A stretch of DNA of 64,000 bases from an uncultured Rhodopila sp. (GCA_903851415.1 CAINOE010000021.1:1-64000); one strand, 5' to 3'; shown: positions 1-10,520, counted from the first letter of the stretch. Numbers and translations: made by a program. Notes: generated by a model from the letters alone, not told the origin.

Positions 1-1263
1 AAGATAGAGGTTGCCGTAGCTGCCGAGGTCGATCGTCCCCGGACCCGAGCCATCCGCCCCGGTCGCCGTCAGCCCGTAGGCGATCCAAACGGACGAACTC
101 TGCGGCGTCAGGTCAAGCACGCCGTCATAGGTCACGCCCGACAGCGTGCCGCCCTGAAAGACCACACCCGACCCGGCATCCTGGATCACGCCGCCGGCGA
201 TCGTGCCGCCGCCTTGCAGCACCAGTTCCGGCAGCGAGGTCCCCGGCCCCACCGCCAGCGTCTGCCCGTCGTTGTTCAGCAGGCCCTGCAGGTAGACCGT
301 GCCGCTGGAGGCGATGCTGGCTGATTGCGCCTCGGTGAATGTGCCTTGCAGATACAGCGCGGCGCCGGTCTGGACGGCGATCGTGCCGGCATTGCTCCAG
401 GTGCTGGTATTGCTGCCGAGATACAGGACGCCGCCGGTGTCCACCGTGATCGTGCCGGTGGCGGCGTTGGTGAAGCTCGCGGGATCGATATAGAGCGCTT
501 CGCCGCCGCCGGCGTTGACTTGCCCCGCGTTGGTGAAGGCGGTGGGGTTGATGAGGTAATAGCCGTTGGGCGCCTCGGCGTTGAACGTCCCTTCGTTGAC
601 GATGCTGCCGCCGTAGCCGTTGCCGTCGAGGCTGCCGTAGGCGCCGGTCTGATCGATCGTCAGGTTCGGCCCGAGCGTCAGCGTGGCTATCTGTTGGCTG
701 TTGGAATAATACGCATAGGACGTGAACGCCTCCATATACGCGCCGGGACCAAGCGTGATCGTCGCGTTGTCGACGGTCTGGTTGTCGAGGAAGAAGATGA
801 CGCTGTTGGCGCCGAGGCTGATCGCCCCCGGGCCAGTGCCGTCCGGCCCCTCCGCTGTCAGCCCGTTGGCGATCCAGAGCCATGAACCCGGCGTCAGGTT
901 GAGCGTGCCAGCATAGGTCACACCCGACAGCGTGCCGCTGTTGAACGTCATCGCCGACGCGGGGTCCGCGATCACGCCGCCGATGATGGCGCCGCTCAGG
1001 TCGAACCCGCCCGCCGCGAGCGTCAGACCCTGGCCCAGCGTCAGCGTGCCGCTATTTTCGATCGTCGCGCCGGCCGCATCGAGCGTGAGCGATCCGACTC
1101 CGACGGCCGAATCGATGGTGACGGTGTAGCTTCCGCCGGCGTTGATCTGCGCGGTGCCGCTGGCCGACGGCACGGATCCGGCCGACCAGTCGGCGGCCGT
1201 TGTCCAATTCCCGGAGATTCCATAGAGCCAGCTATTGGTGCTGCTGACGACGATGCCGGCCAT
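1..1263 (-). CDS. Large beta-helix-type repeat surface/secreted protein (partial, C-terminus beyond window)
   Basis: The frame read leftward from the ATG at 1263 stays open to the window edge, giving at least 421 residues. The start is supported by GAGGAA about 9 nt upstream. The N-terminus (MAGIVVSSTNSWLYG) has no signal peptide. It is followed by a GNWTTAADWSAGSVP-type segment and Gly/Asn/Thr-rich strands typical of bacterial beta-helix proteins. One module occurs twice: around 890-970 (GTLSGVTYAGTLNLTPGSW) and 110-190 (GTLSGVTYDGVLDLTP), each followed by GLTA..GxDGxGPGxIxLG. Large alphaproteobacterial proteins of this kind are often exported by type I secretion or as autotransporters. The deciding C-terminus is missing, so the export route and function are not known. 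Confidence 0.8.
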   Translation of the reverse strand, partial: MAGIVVSSTNSWLYGISGNWTTAADWSAGSVPSASGTAQINAGGSYTVTIDSAVGVGSLTLDAAGATIENSGTLTLGQGLTLAAGGFDLSGAIIGGVIADPASAMTFNSGTLSGVTYAGTLNLTPGSWLWIANGLTAEGPDGTGPGAISLGANSVIFFLDNQTVDNATITLGPGAYMEAFTSYAYYSNSQQIATLTLGPNLTIDQTGAYGSLDGNGYGGSIVNEGTFNAEAPNGYYLINPTAFTNAGQVNAGGGEALYIDPASFTNAATGTITVDTGGVLYLGSNTSTWSNAGTIAVQTGAALYLQGTFTEAQSASIASSGTVYLQGLLNNDGQTLAVGPGTSLPELVLQGGGTIAGGVIQDAGSGVVFQGGTLSGVTYDGVLDLTPQSSSVWIAYGLTATGADGSGPGTIDLGSYGNLYL

Positions 1264-1999
1264 GCTGCAATTCCTCGACTTTCGCAACATAATACGCGGC
1301 ATATGCGTGTAATCAAGTTATAAATGCATGTATCAGAAATATTCCAATATGATCTTGTATTCCGATTGACATCGCTCTGCCCCAGGGAATCGGGGCAGCT
1401 GCCGGGGTTTCAATCTTTTATGGACTTGTCTCGCGCTTTGGCACGAAGCAGATCCCCCTTCCCGAGCGGTTCGCCGCCAGCCGGTGCCTGAAGGCGAATC
1501 CCGAACTCCGGCCCTATCGGACGCGGTAAAGCCGGACGATTTCCTCGACCCGACTTGACGGATACAGGCGCAGGGCAACATCGTTGCTGTGACGAGTTTT
1601 AGCTTGCGCTGATCGTTGCATGATGCGGGAAATATCGCCCGATGCGCGAGAGTAATGCCTCCGCCCTATACCGGTCCGCAATGACTTCGGCACATCCGCA
1701 CGGCCGCCGCCTGACGTTATGGCGATCCCCCAAAATCGTCACGGCCTGTCCCGGCCACCCGTCGGGGCACCTTCTGGCATGGGTGGCCCGGTCAAGCCGG
1801 GCCATGACGGTTTGAGGACACTGCTACCCGGAGCGGTCATTCTATCGCCGTCGCCAGACCAACCCGAAGCCCGCCTCGTGCCGGAACGGTAACGCAGGAG
1901 CGGCGAACGAGAGTCTGCGTCCGGACCGGCAGCCGCCGCCCGCCAACGACGCCCCACCAACCTGTGGACAACCGCTGCGCGAACGATCAAAATGCGGCG
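1264..1999. other. Intergenic region with AT-rich promoter side and a palindromic element
   Basis: No gene is convincingly supported here. The first 100 bases beside the repeat-protein start are clearly AT-rich and probably carry its promoter. A minus-strand frame from 1621 begins MQRSAQAKTRHSNDVALRLY, meets a TAG at 1514-1516 and continues to about 1412; I do not recognise it. Around 1738-1810 lies a member of the window's GGCCCGG/CCGGGCCATGAC palindrome family. Confidence 0.5.
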
Positions 2000-2224
2000 A
2001 TGCGCATTTCCGTCCTTCTCATCGCTTTGCTTGGCTTGGCCGGCTGCTCCGGCGATCCCAAGGTCCTTGGCATCACCGGTCCCGGACCGCAGCCCGCGCC
2101 GACCGCGCCCTCGGAGAGTCTCGACTCCGGAACCGGGAGCCCGGGCGTGTCAACGTCCGGATCGTATTACGGGCCGAGCGTCGGGCCGATCAAAAGCAAC
2201 AGCGGCTTTTACGGCTACAACTGA
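2000..2224 (+). CDS. Small lipoprotein
   Basis: This 74-residue protein begins MRISVLLIALLGLAGC, a short hydrophobic signal peptide ending in a lipobox (LAGC). Cys16 would be lipidated and the rest exported. The mature part is rich in Gly, Pro and Ser (PGPQPAPTAPSES, SGSYYGPSVGPIKSNSGFYGYN) and has no recognisable domain, so it is probably a small unstructured envelope lipoprotein. A start 12 codons upstream at 1964 is possible, but it would put charged residues ahead of the signal peptide. It converges on leuA with a hairpin between them. Function unknown. Confidence 0.72.
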   Translation: MRISVLLIALLGLAGCSGDPKVLGITGPGPQPAPTAPSESLDSGTGSPGVSTSGSYYGPSVGPIKSNSGFYGYN

Positions 2225-2227
2225 GGT

Positions 2228-2259
2228 GGCGGGAAGCCGGCGTCCGGCCGGCTCCCGCC
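2228..2259. terminator. Hairpin between convergent lipoprotein gene and leuA
   Basis: GGCGGGAAGCCGGC (2228-2241) pairs with GCCGGCTCCCGCC (2247-2259) with one bulged base and a 5-nt loop. It fills the gap between two convergent genes, so a bidirectional terminator is likely, although neither side has a T-run. Confidence 0.55.
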
Positions 2260-2264
2260 TGACA

Positions 2265-3848
<1,584 letters not shown>

Positions 3849-3886
3849 GCGTGGGTCCTCGGGGGGTGGAGTGACGCGACTATAGC

Positions 3887-3943
3887 CTCAGGGGTCCCCC
3901 TGAGCGAAGCCGGCGTTCAGCAACCCGGCGAAGCGCTCAGGGG
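3887..3943 (-). promoter_or_regulatory. Alternative hairpins of the leuA attenuator
   Basis: The segment at 3897-3906 can pair in two exclusive ways. With 3934-3943 it forms a 10-bp stem (plus-strand CCCCTGAGCG with CGCTCAGGGG). With 3887-3894 it forms a shorter hairpin (CTCAGGGG with CCCCTGAG) closer to leuA. The upstream partner overlaps the end of the leader peptide frame, as expected for a classical attenuator. No T-run follows the proximal hairpin, so whether it terminates transcription is uncertain. Confidence 0.6.
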
Positions 3944-4035
3944 CTGATAAGTCGAAGGAGGAGGCCGGACAGGCGCGCGGAAGGCGACGCAACGGCATCG
4001 GCAATCAGGCTCGCAAAGGGCGCGCATAACAGCAT
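3937..4035 (-). CDS. leuA leader peptide
   Basis: This 32-codon frame encodes MLLCAPFASLIADAVASPSA followed by RLSGLLLRLISP and stop. The cluster LSGLLLRLI near the end contains four Leu codons and one Ile codon just before the stop, which overlaps the hairpin partner at 3934-3943. This matches ribosome-mediated attenuation of leucine biosynthesis genes, described for alphaproteobacterial leuA. Stalling at scarce Leu-tRNA would change which hairpin forms. The start is the first in-frame ATG and has only a weak purine-rich site upstream. Confidence 0.6.
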   Translation of the reverse strand: MLLCAPFASLIADAVASPSARLSGLLLRLISP

Positions 4036-4202
4036 GCCCCACTCATAGCGGGGAAGCCGATCGGCTGCAACCCGATAAACCGCGGCCGGTATGAGCGTAA
4101 GTGCCCGGGTTCCCGGGGCGTTGCAGCGCGCTGCGCGCGCGAGGCCGGAGCCACCATCCTATTGCATCCGCGGTTCGCCCCGAGGGGCGGTGTTCGGCCA
4201 TC

Positions 4203-4240
4203 GTCAGGTGCCAGCGTCAGGTGCCAGCGTCAGGTGCCAG
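4203..4240. repeat. Three tandem copies of a 13-bp unit
   Basis: GTCAGGTGCCAGC is repeated head to tail at 4203, 4216 and 4229, with the last copy losing its final base. It lies in the spacer between the leuA leader and the sulfotransferase gene. It may be simple replication slippage; no function is evident. Confidence 0.8.
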
Positions 4241-4341
4241 TTGGCGCCGGCAACTCTTTGGATTAACATAGACCACATGGGAGCGAATCGAGACTGCAGT
4301 CAACCAACCGGGAATTTGCACATAATCCGGAGTAGAATTCT

Positions 4342-5268
4342 TTGAATGACTTGAGGTTCGACGAAAACTTACGATCAAGGGCCGTGTTTATACTGTCATC
4401 CGCCCATAGCGGTTCCACCTGGATTGGCTATGTCCTGGGCAGTACGCCGCAATCAGCGTTCTTGGGTGAATATTCCCGGGCGTGGGATGACAGGATGCGG
4501 GTTCCGTGCACGCTGTGCGCCTGCCGGGGTCTCGAAGTCTGCGAAGTCCTGCATGGCATCGAATCGAGACCCGCGGAGGAGGCTTTCGCGCTTGCCGCCA
4601 CGCGCACGAAAAAGCGCGTTTTGGTGGACAACTCGAAACAAATTGATTGGACCCGGAAATTCCTTTGCAGCGGCCATCTGGATGTCCGGGTCATTCATGT
4701 TGTGAAGGATCCGCGTAGCTGGTTTGCCTCGGTACGCCGGCGCCACGGATGGCCGGTTGCCGATGCGATGGCAATCTGGTGCAAGGAAAACCTTGAAATG
4801 CGGTCACTTGTCCGCACGAGAGGCGAAAGCGGATTAACGGTCTGCTACGATTTGCTGGCGAATATGCCGCGACGGCAGTTCAGCCGCCTGTTCGGATTTT
4901 GCGGTCTTCCGTACAGCGATGCGGCGCTGCAATACTGGTCGGTAGAGCATCACGGCTTCGCTGCCAACGGCGCCAGCGACGCCCTGGTAAAGTCCGCCGC
5001 CTCGAAGGTCTTGCCAGGGCACTTCGCAACCGGTGACGACGCGTTCTACCAACAGAACTCCCGGCGGCAATTCCGCGACGATCGTTGGCGCATCGAGCTT
5101 ACCCCTGAGGAAACCGCGGCGATCCGGCATCACCCGGAGGTCCGGGTGCTTCTGTCCCGCCTGGGCTTTCGGATGACCCGGTCCGGCATGCAACCACTCC
5201 CCTGGTGGTCGCGCCTCGGTTCGCCATGGCGGTCTCCGCCCGAAGTGTGGCCTTCGGCCGCCGGCTGA
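4342..5268 (+). CDS. Sulfotransferase family protein
   Basis: The protein has the two PAPS-binding signatures of sulfotransferases. The 5'-phosphosulfate loop is at residues 19-29 (SSAHSGSTWIG) and the 3'-phosphate segment at about 119-133 (KDPRSWFASVRR). It would transfer sulfate from PAPS to an unidentified acceptor. The start is a TTG at 4342 with GGAG 9 nt upstream; no in-frame ATG lies near. At 308 residues it is of normal length. Its base composition is visibly less GC-biased than its neighbours, and it is flanked by unrelated housekeeping genes, so recent transfer is plausible. No glycan or lipopolysaccharide genes lie nearby to suggest the acceptor. Confidence 0.8.
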   Translation: MNDLRFDENLRSRAVFILSSAHSGSTWIGYVLGSTPQSAFLGEYSRAWDDRMRVPCTLCACRGLEVCEVLHGIESRPAEEAFALAATRTKKRVLVDNSKQIDWTRKFLCSGHLDVRVIHVVKDPRSWFASVRRRHGWPVADAMAIWCKENLEMRSLVRTRGESGLTVCYDLLANMPRRQFSRLFGFCGLPYSDAALQYWSVEHHGFAANGASDALVKSAASKVLPGHFATGDDAFYQQNSRRQFRDDRWRIELTPEETAAIRHHPEVRVLLSRLGFRMTRSGMQPLPWWSRLGSPWRSPPEVWPSAAG

Positions 5269-5316
5269 CCCGCGACGGATTTTGGTCTTTCACACGCAGG
5301 CGTGTAGAAGCTGCGC

Positions 5317-6498
5317 ATGCCTCGATCCTCACGCCCCGTCTTCCCCCCGCCCACGCTCATCGCCACGACGACCGAGCTGGAATCGTTCTGCCAGCGCATG
5401 CACGCCGAAGCGTTCATCACCGTTGACACCGAGTTCATGCGCGAACGCACCTATTGGCCGGAACTATGCCTGGTGCAGATCGCCGGGGAGAAGGAGGTCG
5501 CGGTCATCGACGCCCAGGCCGAGGCGATCGACCTCGCCCCGCTCGGGGCGCTGTTCGCCGACGCCGCGGTGACGAAGGTGTTTCATGCCGCGCGGCAGGA
5601 CCTGGAGATTTTCGTGCTGCGCTACGGCGCGGTGCCGAACCCGCTGTTCGACACCCAGGTTGCCGCCATGGTCGCCGGATTCGGCGATCAGGTCGGCTAC
5701 GACGCGCTGGTCTCGTCGCTGACCGGCGGGCACATCGACAAGGCGCACCGCTTCAGCGACTGGTCGGTGCGGCCCTTGTCGGACGCGCAGGTCACCTATG
5801 CCGCCGCCGACGTGACCTGGCTGAGGGAGGTCTATCTGCGGCTGAAGCAGCGGCTGGAGCACGACGGGCGGCTGAGCTGGGTGGCCGAGGAGATGGCGAT
5901 CCTCAACAACCCCGACACCTATCGTGCCGATCCGGAAACGGCGTGGGAGAGGCTGCGGCCGCGCTCCACCAACAAGCGGTTCATGCATGTCCTGAAGGAG
6001 ACGGCGGCCTGGCGGGAACGCGAGGCGCAGCGGGTCAACATCCCGCGCCAGCGGCTGATCAAGGACGAGGCGCTGCTGGAGATCGCCGCAACGGCGCCAG
6101 CCAACCCGGAGGGGCTGGCGCGGGTGCGGGGGATCACCCGCGGCTTCGCCGAGGGGCGATCCGGCACGTCGCTGCTGGAGATTTTGGCCGCGGCAAAGCG
6201 CGTCCCCGATGCCGAGCTGGCGCCGGCGCCGCAGCAGCGTGACACCAATCGCCCGTCCGCCGCGCTGGTGGCGCTGCTGAAGGTGCTGCTGGCGGCGAAA
6301 TCCGAAGAGCACCACGTCGCCGCTCGGCTGGTGGCGAGTGCCGAGGATATCGATCGCGTGGCGCTGGGGGAGGACCCGGATGTTCCGTCGCTGCATGGCT
6401 GGCGGCGGGAGGTGTTCGGCACGGACGCGCTGCTGCTGAAGCAGGGGCGGATCGCGCTGGGGGTGGACGGGCGGAAGGTGAAGCTGATTCCGGTGTGA
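5317..6498 (+). CDS. rnd: Ribonuclease D
   Basis: RNase D is a 3'-5' exoribonuclease that trims tRNA precursors and other structured RNAs. The DEDDy catalytic residues are all visible: D37 and E39 in DTEF, D95 in HAARQDLE, and Y161 and D165 in YAAADV. An HRDC-like region follows at about residues 205-290 (RFMHVLKETAAWREREAQ). The 393-residue length is usual for alphaproteobacterial RNase D. It stands alone, 48 bp after the sulfotransferase gene, and is followed by a perfect palindrome. Confidence 0.95.
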   Translation: MPRSSRPVFPPPTLIATTTELESFCQRMHAEAFITVDTEFMRERTYWPELCLVQIAGEKEVAVIDAQAEAIDLAPLGALFADAAVTKVFHAARQDLEIFVLRYGAVPNPLFDTQVAAMVAGFGDQVGYDALVSSLTGGHIDKAHRFSDWSVRPLSDAQVTYAAADVTWLREVYLRLKQRLEHDGRLSWVAEEMAILNNPDTYRADPETAWERLRPRSTNKRFMHVLKETAAWREREAQRVNIPRQRLIKDEALLEIAATAPANPEGLARVRGITRGFAEGRSGTSLLEILAAAKRVPDAELAPAPQQRDTNRPSAALVALLKVLLAAKSEEHHVAARLVASAEDIDRVALGEDPDVPSLHGWRREVFGTDALLLKQGRIALGVDGRKVKLIPV

Positions 6499-6566
6499 GG
6501 CTGGACGCGGCAGGGAAGCCGCGGGCTGTCGTCCAGGTCGCGTGGCGTGCGGCATTCTCTCCGTTT

Positions 6567-6594
6567 GTCATGGCCCGGCTTGCCGGGCCATGAC
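6567..6594. repeat. Perfect 13-bp palindrome (REP-like element)
   Basis: GTCATGGCCCGGC and its exact reverse complement are separated by two bases. It is the cleanest copy of an element that recurs in at least seven intergenic spaces of this window. It lies between convergent rnd and the transglutaminase gene, so it may also act as a transcription barrier. Confidence 0.8.
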
Positions 6595-6690
6595 GATGGG
6601 GCGGCGGACGGCGATGAAGCGGCATCGATGGAGCGGAATGCCCTGCCCTTCCGGGGCAAAAGCCTCACCCCCCACAGGCGTTATGCGACC

Positions 6691-7575
6691 CTAAACCGCC
6701 ACCCCCTCGTCCACCGGCTCCAAATCCACGCTGACCAGCACGCTGTGGTCGCCGCCGCCCAGGATCACCCCCCGCACCGGGCTGACATCGCTGTAGTCGC
6801 GGCCCCATCCCAGCAGCACATGCTCATCGCGGATCACGATTCCGTTGGTAGGATCGACGTCGATCCAGCCATACTCCGGCCCGAGCCAGCACCCCACCCA
6901 GGCGTGCGACTGATCCGCACCCTGGCGCTTGACCTGCCCGGGCGGCGGCTTGGTGCGGATATAGCCGGAGGTGTAGCGCGCCGGAATGCCCAGGCCGCGC
7001 AGCCCGCTGACCATGGCGTGGGAGAAATCCTGGCAGACGCCTTCCCGCCGTTCCATCACCTGCGACACCGGGGTGGATATCGTCGTCACCCCGGAGCGGA
7101 AGCGGAAGTCGGTGTAGAACCGCTCGTTCAGCTCCAGCAGCGCCTCCAGCACCGGCCGGCCCGGCGTAAACGACACGCCGGCATAATCCCGTGTATCCGC
7201 ATTGATCGGCGACATCGGGGTGCCGAACCGAAACTCGACGGCCTCCCACCCCTCCGGCGTGCGCGCCGCCTGAACCACGTCTTCCCAGGCCGGCGTGGCC
7301 GCCGGTTCGGCCGGCAGCCAGCGATCGACCTCGACGATCGCTTCGGAGGTCACCTCGAAATCGGCATGCGGCAGGTCCAGGAACAGCCAGGTCACGTGGT
7401 TGCCGAAATGATCGAGGCCGTCGGTCCGCCTGGCCGGCATCGGGTCGGTTACAAGGCTTTCCGAAATCACCGTCTGCCACGGCTGCGCGCGCGGCCGCAG
7501 ATGCACCATATGCGCGGCCAGTTCGACCGGGCTGCCATAGGCGTATCGGGTGATGTGCTGAACACGGTAACGCAT
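6691..7575 (-). CDS. Transglutaminase-like cysteine protease family protein
   Basis: An N-terminal beta-rich domain (MRYRVQHITRYAYGSPVELA) typical of bacterial transglutaminase-like proteins precedes the catalytic fold. The triad is visible: C181 in EGVCQDFSHAM, H224 in DQSHAWVGCW and D239 or D241 in WIDVDPTNG. The 294-residue protein has no signal peptide. It is transcribed after the ATP-grasp/alpha-E gene, separated by a repeat array. This combination is a known conserved neighbourhood, proposed from comparative genomics to form or cleave peptide-like amide bonds. The substrate is unknown. Confidence 0.85.
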   Translation of the reverse strand: MRYRVQHITRYAYGSPVELAAHMVHLRPRAQPWQTVISESLVTDPMPARRTDGLDHFGNHVTWLFLDLPHADFEVTSEAIVEVDRWLPAEPAATPAWEDVVQAARTPEGWEAVEFRFGTPMSPINADTRDYAGVSFTPGRPVLEALLELNERFYTDFRFRSGVTTISTPVSQVMERREGVCQDFSHAMVSGLRGLGIPARYTSGYIRTKPPPGQVKRQGADQSHAWVGCWLGPEYGWIDVDPTNGIVIRDEHVLLGWGRDYSDVSPVRGVILGGGDHSVLVSVDLEPVDEGVAV

Positions 7576-7687
7576 GCCGTTTCTCTAGCCCGGGTGCGGC
7601 GTCATTGCGAAGAGTGCCGCCGCCGTGTCATGGCCCGGCGTGTCCTGGCGGCAGCCGCGGGCCGGTGCCGCGAAAGATGGCCCGGAC

Positions 7688-7850
7688 ACGCCGGGCCATG
7701 ACGCTGTGACGACGCCGGGCCATGACGCTGTGACGACGCCGGGCCATGACGCTGTGACGACGCCGGGCGATGACGGTGGGACGCCGCCGCGCGATGACGG
7801 TGGGACACCGCCGCGCGATGACGGTGGGACGCCGCCCGGCCATGACGACG
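7688..7850. repeat. 24-bp tandem repeat array (about 7 units)
   Basis: Units start at 7688, 7712 and 7736 with identical ACGCCGGGCCATGACGCTGT plus GACG. Four diverged units follow at 24-bp spacing from 7760, with GATGACGGTGGGAC replacing the second half. The core GCCGGGCCATGAC is one arm of the window's REP-like palindrome, so the array seems to have grown from such an element. It separates the ATP-grasp/alpha-E gene from the transglutaminase gene, both on the minus strand. Confidence 0.88.
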
Positions 7851-7862
7851 ACAAAGGCTCCC

Positions 7863-10355
7863 TCACGCCGCCCCACGCCGCGGTTCGCTTTCCACGCCAA
7901 GGCTGCGCGCCACCGGCAGCAAGGTGAAATACCGCCGCGACACCCGGTCCCCTACCGCCGCAATCGCCTGATCCAGCTTCCGCAGCCGCGGCGGCAGCCG
8001 CGCCGTCGTCACCATCTGGTCGGGGGAGCGCAGCACCTCCTGCACGATGTCGCGAGTCTCCTGCAACAGCGGCTCCATCGCCAACAGCAGCGAATCGCCG
8101 TCCTCGACGATCTCCCGCAGCAGCTCGCGCGCCGCGACAAGCTGGAACGCCAGGCCGCGCGGGTTGCCCTCATCGGCCAAAATCAGGTCGAGCGCCGGCG
8201 CCGGCTGCAACACCGCCAGATAGCGGGTGCGGTAGGTGATCACCGAATCCCGCAGTTCCAGCGCCAGCCGCAACCCGGTCTCCACCCGCCCGGGCTGGGT
8301 CAGCACCCCCGGCTGATCCAGCACCTGCCGCAGCTCCGCCGCGATCGCCTGCGCCCGCTCCATCCGCCGGCCGAAATCCAGGAACAGCCGCCCGCCGCCG
8401 CGCACCATGTTCTCCGCCGCCAGGCCAGCGACCGTGGCGGCGAATTCCAGGATCTCGGTGGTCAGATGCGAGGCGGCCTCCAGCGTCCGCGCATTCGGCT
8501 CGGGCGGCAGCTTGCGCATCGCCTCGCCGAGTTCGCGCAGCGAGCGGGTCAGCACCGCGTGCATCTCCCCGGTCAGGCGGTCGCGCAGGGTATCGACCTG
8601 CCGCGCCACATGCGCCAGCACCCGCGGCATGCCGCCGTTCGGGCGGAATGCCTTCAAAACCGCCGCCGACAGCATCCCCATGCCCAAAACGCTGGCATCT
8701 TCGTCCGCCAGCATCTTCAGGCTGCTCAGGCTGCCGATGAGGATTTGGAGCTCCGACACCTCGCGCGCCGAGGGCATCGGCCGCAGGATGCGGGTGATCA
8801 CCGCCCGCTGCAGCCGCGCCGACTCCTCCAGCCGCTCCAGATACCGGCCAAGCCAGTAGAAGTTGTCGGCCACGCGCGACGGCAGGTCGCCGGCGGTGCG
8901 GCGGATCGCCAGCGCCGGTGTCGTCAGGCCCAGAACACCCTGCACCATGCTGGATTCGTCCGCCATGACCCAGACATCCTTGGACAAGGCGTTGCGCGGC
9001 AGCCGCCCGGCCAGCGCGTCCTCCTCGGACAGCGCGCGGGCGAGGCCGCCGGGGAACGCCCGCCACCGGTGGCCATCGTAGGTCATGAACATCCTCAGGG
9101 CGATCGGCTTGGCATCCAGCCCGCTGGAACCAACGCATGGCGCCAGCGACGGCACCGGCGCCACCGAGGCGGCATAGCCGCCGGGGTCCGCCTCCATCTT
9201 CGCCGCCAGCTCGGCCCGTTCGGCGGCGGACAGCAGCATAGGCACCACGGGGCGCGAGTCGCCGTCGGTGGCGCGGCGGATCAGCCAGCCCTCCAGGTCG
9301 CGCAGCACGGTGCGGACGACGGCGCCCTCGCCGAGCCACAGCGTTGCCTGGCTGGCCACGCGCAGCTCCTCGCCCAGCAGCCGGCGCGCCAGCGCGGGCA
9401 GGAAGGCGGCCAGGCCCGGCGCCTCCACCAGGGCGGAGCCGGCGTCGTTGACCATCCGCACGGAGCCGCCGCGGATCGCGTCGAGCAGCCCCGGCACGCC
9501 GGTTCCGGCTGCGAGTTCCAGCGAGTCCACCTTGTCGCCGTCCTTGCGGCGGAACAGCACGCCGATGCGCTGCAGGCCGCGCAGCGTCTTCAAGAATACC
9601 TTGCCGTCGCGCAAAGTCAGGTCGCCGCCTTCGACCAGGCCAATGGACATTTCCCGCGACATCAGCACATGCTCGAACCACAGCGGGTCGGAGTGGCCGC
9701 CGCTGAGCAGCGCGGCGCCGCCGGAATCGTCCGCGCCAAGCGCCTGCAGGGCGTTGCTGGCGACCTCGAGATAGCGGCGCAGCGGCTCGATCTTCTGGTA
9801 CTGGAACAGCTCCGGCACGACGCGGGCAAGGATGCGCCGGTTCTCCAGAGCATAGGCGATCCCCTGCGCCTGGCCGGTGCGGTCCGCCAGCACGCGCCAC
9901 GCGCCGTCCGTGCCGCGCAGCATGTCGGCGGCGTAGAACGACAGGCGGCGGTGGCCCCGGCTGCCGTCGAGCGTGCAGCAGGGACGCAGGAAGGCCGGGT
10001 TGCCGTAGACCAGTTCCGGCGGGATCAGGCACTCGGCCATCAGGGTCCGGGGGCCATAGAGGTCCGCCAGGATCAGCTCCATCAGCTCCGCCCGCTGCGC
10101 CAGGCCGGCTTCCAGTTGGGCGAACTCGGCGGCGGAGATCAACAGCGGGATCGGGTCGCAGCGCCAGTTGACCGCGCGCTCCCCGGGCAGGATGGCGGTT
10201 ATGCCTTCCTCCGCGAAGGCCCGGTCGAGCAGGCGCGCCCGCTCGGCCAGGGTTTCGTGCCCCAGCGCGAACATGGTGGACAGCAGCGTCCGCCAGTGAG
10301 GTTTGGCCTGGCCGCGGCCGTCCCCCATCTCATCAAGCGGTTGGTCGCCCGTCAT
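7863..10355 (-). CDS. Circularly permuted ATP-grasp / alpha-E fusion protein
   Basis: This long protein joins two modules that are often separate genes. The N-terminal part (to about residue 480) is a circularly permuted ATP-grasp domain, with segments such as LPGERAVNWRCDPIPLLISAAEF, RLSFYAADMLRGTDGAWRVL and GDLTLRDGKVFLKTLRGLQRIGVLFRRKD. The C-terminal part, from about SRVADNFYWLGRYLERLEESARLQR, is the helical alpha-E domain. I prefer the ATG at 10355 (MTGDQPLDEMGDGRG); a longer frame to 10484 adds 43 residues without family character. ATP-grasp enzymes make amide bonds, and the transglutaminase partner supports a peptide-like product. The real substrate is unknown. Confidence 0.87.
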   Translation of the reverse strand: MTGDQPLDEMGDGRGQAKPHWRTLLSTMFALGHETLAERARLLDRAFAEEGITAILPGERAVNWRCDPIPLLISAAEFAQLEAGLAQRAELMELILADLYGPRTLMAECLIPPELVYGNPAFLRPCCTLDGSRGHRRLSFYAADMLRGTDGAWRVLADRTGQAQGIAYALENRRILARVVPELFQYQKIEPLRRYLEVASNALQALGADDSGGAALLSGGHSDPLWFEHVLMSREMSIGLVEGGDLTLRDGKVFLKTLRGLQRIGVLFRRKDGDKVDSLELAAGTGVPGLLDAIRGGSVRMVNDAGSALVEAPGLAAFLPALARRLLGEELRVASQATLWLGEGAVVRTVLRDLEGWLIRRATDGDSRPVVPMLLSAAERAELAAKMEADPGGYAASVAPVPSLAPCVGSSGLDAKPIALRMFMTYDGHRWRAFPGGLARALSEEDALAGRLPRNALSKDVWVMADESSMVQGVLGLTTPALAIRRTAGDLPSRVADNFYWLGRYLERLEESARLQRAVITRILRPMPSAREVSELQILIGSLSSLKMLADEDASVLGMGMLSAAVLKAFRPNGGMPRVLAHVARQVDTLRDRLTGEMHAVLTRSLRELGEAMRKLPPEPNARTLEAASHLTTEILEFAATVAGLAAENMVRGGGRLFLDFGRRMERAQAIAAELRQVLDQPGVLTQPGRVETGLRLALELRDSVITYRTRYLAVLQPAPALDLILADEGNPRGLAFQLVAARELLREIVEDGDSLLLAMEPLLQETRDIVQEVLRSPDQMVTTARLPPRLRKLDQAIAAVGDRVSRRYFTLLPVARSLGVESEPRRGAA

Positions 10356-10520
10356 AATGCGGCGCCGATCCGGCCCGTTCGGCTGGCAGGAGCGGCGATT
10401 TCCGTGTGGGCCAGCACGCGTCGTTCCATCTGCAGCCTCGGTCGTGTTACCGTGCCATGGGGCGGGAATGCTTGTCCAGGACACCCCGCGTTGTTGACAT
10501 GCCTGATCGCCTCGCCGTGA

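Noticed and set aside
1412..1621. Small minus-strand gene with an internal TAG
   Set aside because: MQRSAQAKTRHSNDVALRLY and what follows look partly protein-like, but I cannot place the family and the ribosome site is poor; kept only as a possible fifth amber case.
7688..7850. CRISPR array
   Set aside because: The 24-bp units abut with no spacers and there are no cas genes.
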